This document shows, one piece after another, positions 51,450-55,354 of a stretch of DNA of 55,354 nt. The notes beneath the pieces were generated by a model, which was given only the letters and a program-made list of their open reading frames with translations, was not told the DNA's origin and did not search any database. Within the stretch, counting starts at the first letter, position 1, and each line of letters begins with the position of its first letter. Source of the stretch: Bacteroidales bacterium (GTDB taxonomy: Bacteria; Bacteroidota; Bacteroidia; Bacteroidales; P3); contig JAGCVI010000002.1 in NCBI GenBank assembly GCA_017962445.1, positions 1 through 55,354 of the forward strand, given 5' to 3'. Made by a program: the position numbers and the translations under genes.

Positions 51450-52634
51450 ATGAAACCATTACGACAAAAACTCTCCAGATATACCGCCCCACAGGAAGCC
51501 AAAGCCAAGGGCGTTTATCCTTATTTCAGAGAGATTGCTAGCGATCAGGACACTGAGGTTTTGATGAATGGAAGAAAAGTCCTGATGCTTGGTTCCAATA
51601 GTTATTTGGGTCTTACCAATCATCCTAAAATCAAGGAGGCTGCCAAGGCCGCTATCGACAAGTACGGCACCGGCTGTGCAGGTTCTCCCTTCCTCAATGG
51701 TACCCTTGATATTCATATCAAACTTGAAAACACTCTTGCCGAATTTCTTGGTAAGGATGGTGTTATGCTTTTCTCAGCTGGCTTCCAGGCTAATTCCGGT
51801 GTCATCCCTTGTGTTACGGGACGTAACGACTACGTCATTTTCGATGAGATGGACCATGCTTCCATCATCGAAGGCAAGCGTCTCACCTTTGCCTCAACTC
51901 TCAAATACCGTCACAACGATATGGCAGACCTTGAACGTGTGCTGCAACGCTGCCCACTCGATGCCGCCAAGCTGGTGGTCACCGATGGTGTCTTCAGTAT
52001 GGAAGGCGATGTCGCCAAACTTCCCGAAATGCAGCAACTGTGCGACAAATATCAGGCCACCCTCATGGTTGACGAAGCTCACGGACTCGGTGTTTTCGGA
52101 CGCGAAGGCCGTGGTGTGACAGATCATTTTAATCTGCTTGACAAGACGGAGCTTATCATGGGCACTTTCTCCAAGTCGCTCGCTTCTATCGGTGGTTTCA
52201 TAGCTGCCGACAAGGATACCATCAATTGGATGCGTCACAACGTGCGGCCCTATATTTTCACCGCCAGCATCCCGCCATCGGCTACAGCATCTGTCCTTGC
52301 AGCCCTCGAAATCATGCGCAGCGAGCCCGAACGCCAGGAAAATCTTTGGAAGGTGGCGAACTACGCCCTCAAATCATTCCGCGATGCAGGCTTTGAAATC
52401 GGCAACACCGAAACACCTATCCTGCCTCTATATGTGCGTGACAACGAGAAGACCTTCATGGTCACACGTATGCTCCTTGACGAAGGTGTATTTGTCAACC
52501 CCGTCATCTCGCCTGCCGTGCCTCCCGAGGACACTCTCATCCGTCTTGCATGGATGGCAACCCATACCCTCGAACATGTCGATTTTGCAGTCGAGAAAAC
52601 GGTGAAATGCTTCAAAAAACTTGGTTTGCTTTGA
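51450..52634 (+). CDS. spt: Serine palmitoyltransferase
   Basis: This PLP enzyme of the alpha-oxoamine synthase family condenses serine with an acyl-CoA to 3-ketosphinganine, the first step of sphingolipid synthesis. Sphingolipids are typical of Bacteroidota membranes. The 394-residue protein has PLP Lys242 in TFSKSLASIGGF, His136 (MDHASI), Asp208 and His211 (DEAHGLG) and the GSNSYLGL start. Related KBL (glycine C-acetyltransferase) and BioF differ, but the N-terminal KGVYPYFREI and the organism favour SPT. Confidence 0.9.
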   Translation: MKPLRQKLSRYTAPQEAKAKGVYPYFREIASDQDTEVLMNGRKVLMLGSNSYLGLTNHPKIKEAAKAAIDKYGTGCAGSPFLNGTLDIHIKLENTLAEFLGKDGVMLFSAGFQANSGVIPCVTGRNDYVIFDEMDHASIIEGKRLTFASTLKYRHNDMADLERVLQRCPLDAAKLVVTDGVFSMEGDVAKLPEMQQLCDKYQATLMVDEAHGLGVFGREGRGVTDHFNLLDKTELIMGTFSKSLASIGGFIAADKDTINWMRHNVRPYIFTASIPPSATASVLAALEIMRSEPERQENLWKVANYALKSFRDAGFEIGNTETPILPLYVRDNEKTFMVTRMLLDEGVFVNPVISPAVPPEDTLIRLAWMATHTLEHVDFAVEKTVKCFKKLGLL

Positions 52635-52707
52635 TGGGAGCCCTCTCCTCACCATCAATTCGTAATTAGGAATTAACAGTTTCATTGCCATTCAAAACCT
52701 TTCAACC

Positions 52708-53829
52708 ATGAAAGACATTGTTATCAGTGAAGTCAAAGGTCGCCGTGACCTGAACAAGTTCATTGCATTCCCTAACAAGCTCTTCAAGAATGTACCCACC
52801 TACATTCCTCCGTTGAATCGCGATGAGCGTGCTTTGCTGACCGACAAGAACCCCTCGTTAGAACATTGCGACCTGCAGATGTACCTTGCCACTGTCGACG
52901 GCACAATCGTAGGTCGTGTTGCAGCCATCATCAACCACACTGTCAACGAGCATTGGAACAAGAAAGCCGTCCGTTTCGGATGGTTCGATTTTGTCGAGGA
53001 TTTCGATGTCTGCAAGGCTCTTTTCGACAAGGTTGTGGAGTATGGCAAAAGCAAGGGCATGACCGAAATAGAAGGTCCGTTCGGCTTCACCGACATGGAC
53101 AAGGAGTGTTGGGTCATAGAGGGTTTTGACGCACGGCAGAACCTCAGTACTCTATACAACCCGAAATATTATATCGACTTTATTGAACGGCTCGACTGCA
53201 AGGTGCTTTGCCGCTGGCAGCAGTACAAGATGCCGGCAAGCCAGCCCATTCCCGAAAAGGTGGCGCGCATCAACGAGCTTATCCTTCAGCGTTACAACCT
53301 TAAGCTCTTGCGTTTCAAGAAGCGCAGTGAAGTTTATCCGTATGCTCGCAAGTTCTTCCACACCTTGAACGACGCTTTCAAGGACCTGTACGATTTCGTG
53401 CCGATGACCGAGAAGGAGATTGATGTGTATATCAAGGAGTATTTCCCGTTCATCAATCTGGATTTTTGCAATTTCGTTGTCGACAAGGACGACAATCTTG
53501 TGGCTTTCGGCCTCAGCATCCCGAGCCTTACGGAGGCTTACAAGAAGGCAAACGGGCATCTCTTCCCGTTCGGGTGGTACCATCTGTTGCGTGCCCTGCA
53601 CAAGTATGACACCATCGACCTTCTGCTTAACGGAGTTCATCCCGATTGGCAGAAGCGGGGTGTGCATTCCATCTATTATGCCGAGATGAACCGCAACGCC
53701 ATCAAAAACAAAGTCATTTGGGCCTACACCAACCCGCAGATTATAGGCAACGAAGCCGAGAAGATATGGGGCACCACCTACCAGACCGAGCCTCTGATGA
53801 TGCGTGCCGTCTTCGGCAAGACTTTCTAA
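52708..53829 (+). CDS. GNAT-like acyltransferase next to spt, possible ceramide synthase
   Basis: This 373-residue cytosolic protein has a GNAT-like fold: an N-terminal acyltransferase-like part (YLATVDGTIVGRVAAIIN, GRVAA as the CoA loop) and a second one (VVDKDDNLVAFGLSIPS). GPFGFTDMDKECWVIEGFD is a conserved central motif of the family. It has no signal or membrane segment. A bacterial ceramide synthase of the GNAT superfamily is known from Caulobacter, and the place next to spt makes a role in N-acylation of sphinganine plausible. This is inference from context. Confidence 0.75.
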   Translation: MKDIVISEVKGRRDLNKFIAFPNKLFKNVPTYIPPLNRDERALLTDKNPSLEHCDLQMYLATVDGTIVGRVAAIINHTVNEHWNKKAVRFGWFDFVEDFDVCKALFDKVVEYGKSKGMTEIEGPFGFTDMDKECWVIEGFDARQNLSTLYNPKYYIDFIERLDCKVLCRWQQYKMPASQPIPEKVARINELILQRYNLKLLRFKKRSEVYPYARKFFHTLNDAFKDLYDFVPMTEKEIDVYIKEYFPFINLDFCNFVVDKDDNLVAFGLSIPSLTEAYKKANGHLFPFGWYHLLRALHKYDTIDLLLNGVHPDWQKRGVHSIYYAEMNRNAIKNKVIWAYTNPQIIGNEAEKIWGTTYQTEPLMMRAVFGKTF

Positions 53830-53921
53830 TATCCCTAAGACGTATCAGGAGCAGGTACACAAAAGCCTTGCCTGCAATACCACACCAATCCTTATTGGCA
53901 TAAAAAAGCCCCTGTCGTGAA

Positions 53922-53997
53922 GGGAGCAGCCGGTGGCTGCTCCCGATAGCGAAGCGGAGAAAGCGACCCTTGCGGTCGCTGCGGCCTGTAAGGCCGC
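53922..53997. repeat. Three consecutive GC-rich hairpins between convergent genes
   Basis: Hairpin 1 pairs gggagcagcc (53922-53931) with ggctgctccc (53935-53944). Hairpin 2 pairs agcgacc (53962-53968) with ggtcgct (53974-53980). Hairpin 3 pairs gcggcc (53981-53986) with ggccgc (53992-53997). The gap at 53830-54090 holds no gene. There is no T run, so it may be a rho-aided terminator for both sides, or an interspersed palindromic element. Confidence 0.75.
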
Positions 53998-54090
53998 TCC
54001 GCCGATCCGAACACGGCGGGATTTACATAGTGCAACAGCAGTGTAGCTGTAAAAATTACACATCACACATCCCACATCATACATCACTCA

Positions 54091-55353
54091 TCACTCCACC
54101 ACCAGTTTCTTCACTGTAATCCCATGGTTTGTGGTGATGCGGACGAGGTAGGTTGCGGAGGGCAGGGAGCGGGTGTCGAGGGTGGCGGAGGTCTCGTTGG
54201 GGTGCAGCTCTGCCACTGTGCGGCCACTCATGTCGATGATTGTCAGCGTCAGAATTGTCTCGTCGGACGAGACCAGCACCGTCTCCTTGGCTGGGTTGGG
54301 GGTGACTGTCAGCGAGGGATTGCCGTCGGGGCCGTCGATGGCGAGGACCTGTGCGAACATGGCCGTAAACGCGGTGTCCTGGGTTAGGGTGAACATGCGT
54401 GGGTTGTTCCAGTCGCCGTCGTTCCACTGCTCGAAGGCGAAGGTGTCGTTGACCGGCTCGGCAGATATGGTGACAATGGAGCCGTAAGGGTAGGAGCCGT
54501 CTCCGCTGACGGTACCCCAGTCGGGGTTGTTGGCGGTGAGCTGCACGGTGTGGTGCTCGTTCTCGACAAAGTAGGCTGTGAACACGGTGTCTTGCACGGC
54601 CATCACCACGCGCGGGTTCTCGGTGCTGCCGTCGCTCCAGTGGGTGAAACGGAAGCCGGGGTTAGGCTGTGCGCTGATGGTGTCGTACCAGCCGTCGGGT
54701 ATCAGTCCGCCGCCGCCGACACTGCCCATCCCGGTATTGTCGGAGCGCACCTCGATGTTGAACTTGTCGACAATGGCGAGGTAATAGCCGTAAGGGTTGT
54801 CGGGCCACGGACTTTCCCACAAATCCATTGTTATCCCCGACCAGTGCGTGCCGACATAATGCAGGCGCAGCCATGTCGACAGGTCGTTCGGGTCCACGTT
54901 CAGGCAGTTGAGGAACGACGGCAGGATGTCGGCATAGAGGGTCTGTGCATAGTTACGATGGTTGTGTGTCGTGCCCCAGAGGAAGAAGACAGAATCCACT
55001 GTGGCCGGTTTGTCGAAATAAGCCTCGAAGACGTAGCAGTACTGGTAGTGGACGGTGTCGGTGAGGCCCTGCGATATGGCCATGATGCGATACTGAGCCG
55101 TATCCCAGCGCGCCGAGTCGACCGCTATCATGCTGTCGTGGACATGCCAAGCCTCATGCAATGACAGAAGTATGGAATCAACATGGGTCTTCCTGGTGAG
55201 CTGGAACACCCCAACGTATTCGGGGATGTACTCAGGATTTATGTTTGGGGAAGTGTTGTCGTATATCAGCAGGGCCGCGATACCCTTTATCTTGAGCGGC
55301 TGCGGGGTGCGTTCATACTTCGCCACTATTTCGGCATCGACGCGCTGCCCTAC
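54091..55353 (-). CDS. T9SS type A cargo protein, N-terminus beyond the window
   Basis: The frame is open to the right edge (VGQRVDAEIVAKYERT at the edge), so the gene starts outside and at least 420 residues are in view. The visible part has a beta-rich domain of unknown type, then two Listeria-Bacteroides-like repeats (GFRFTHWSDGSTENPR and FAFEQWNDGDWNNPR), then a type A sorting tail (VTPNPAKETVLV, LTIIDMSGRTVAEL, SATYLVRITT, KKLVVE). It is probably a surface or secreted protein. A GTG at 55326 is not the real start, as coding continues upstream. Confidence 0.88.
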   Translation of the reverse strand, partial: VGQRVDAEIVAKYERTPQPLKIKGIAALLIYDNTSPNINPEYIPEYVGVFQLTRKTHVDSILLSLHEAWHVHDSMIAVDSARWDTAQYRIMAISQGLTDTVHYQYCYVFEAYFDKPATVDSVFFLWGTTHNHRNYAQTLYADILPSFLNCLNVDPNDLSTWLRLHYVGTHWSGITMDLWESPWPDNPYGYYLAIVDKFNIEVRSDNTGMGSVGGGGLIPDGWYDTISAQPNPGFRFTHWSDGSTENPRVVMAVQDTVFTAYFVENEHHTVQLTANNPDWGTVSGDGSYPYGSIVTISAEPVNDTFAFEQWNDGDWNNPRMFTLTQDTAFTAMFAQVLAIDGPDGNPSLTVTPNPAKETVLVSSDETILTLTIIDMSGRTVAELHPNETSATLDTRSLPSATYLVRITTNHGITVKKLVVE

Positions 55354-55354
55354 A

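Overview
The window looks like the chromosome of a member of the Bacteroidota, most likely an uncultured gut or rumen Bacteroidales. The evidence is: promoters of the Bacteroidetes form (TTTG, about 19-21 nt, then TAnnTTTG); two probable cargo proteins of the type IX secretion system (one type B tail, one type A tail); RNase Y; serine palmitoyltransferase; DUF4954 and DUF4290 proteins; a MurA with Asp in place of the catalytic Cys; and a TonB receptor/PnuT/thiamine pyrophosphokinase set behind a TPP riboswitch. No 16S gene is present, so the genus cannot be named.

Layout. 1-140 is the right end of an IS3-family element that runs off the left edge. 162-525 is a tRNA-Arg/Pro/Ser cluster with its own promoter. 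658-6412 (minus) holds gpmA, a small Cys-rich membrane protein, lgt, rny, a structured RNA that is probably 6S RNA, zapA with a small coiled-coil partner, and ribBA. 6589-9134 (plus) holds a short UvrA paralogue and a TIGR04076 protein. 9191-21207 holds an FMN-binding lipoprotein, an Ig-like lipoprotein, a flippase, fabD, a PspC protein, convergent kdsD-lptB, recQ, nagB and a DUF4954 protein. 21530-25652 is an accessory stretch: an ATPase remnant, two tRNA-Ala genes, and four small AT-rich genes for exported proteins of unknown function. 25696-31534 holds a PrsW-like protease, then lutA, a radical SAM gene, a FecCD/FecE transporter and purD.

From 31719 to 47584 all fourteen genes are on the minus strand (thiN, pnuT, TonB receptor, arginase-like, nadK, T9SS type B protein, ABC exporter, purB, PHP phosphatase, murA, DUF4290, RluA-type, ProX-type, nadA). 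A 1.43 kb gene-free, AT-rich region full of repeats follows (47585-49015). From 49016 to 53829 all five genes are on the plus strand (rpiB, a LutB-like gene, deoC, spt, a GNAT-like gene). A T9SS type A protein, cut by the right edge, ends the window.

The main find is 47585-49015. Transcription diverges from it on both sides. It carries about three copies of a roughly 183-bp unit with inverted arms, a very AT-rich half, a perfect 22-bp palindrome and a 31-bp tandem repeat. A 16-bp near-match to the ParB site parS lies 1.5 kb away. I propose it as a candidate chromosomal replication origin; the alternative is a repeat-derived regulatory region. Other points of interest are the probable 6S RNA whose closing stem reaches into zapA, the arginase-like protein without its metal ligands, the SPT/GNAT pair that may make ceramide, the thiamine salvage operon, and the AT-rich cassette in which one gene is flanked by direct repeats.
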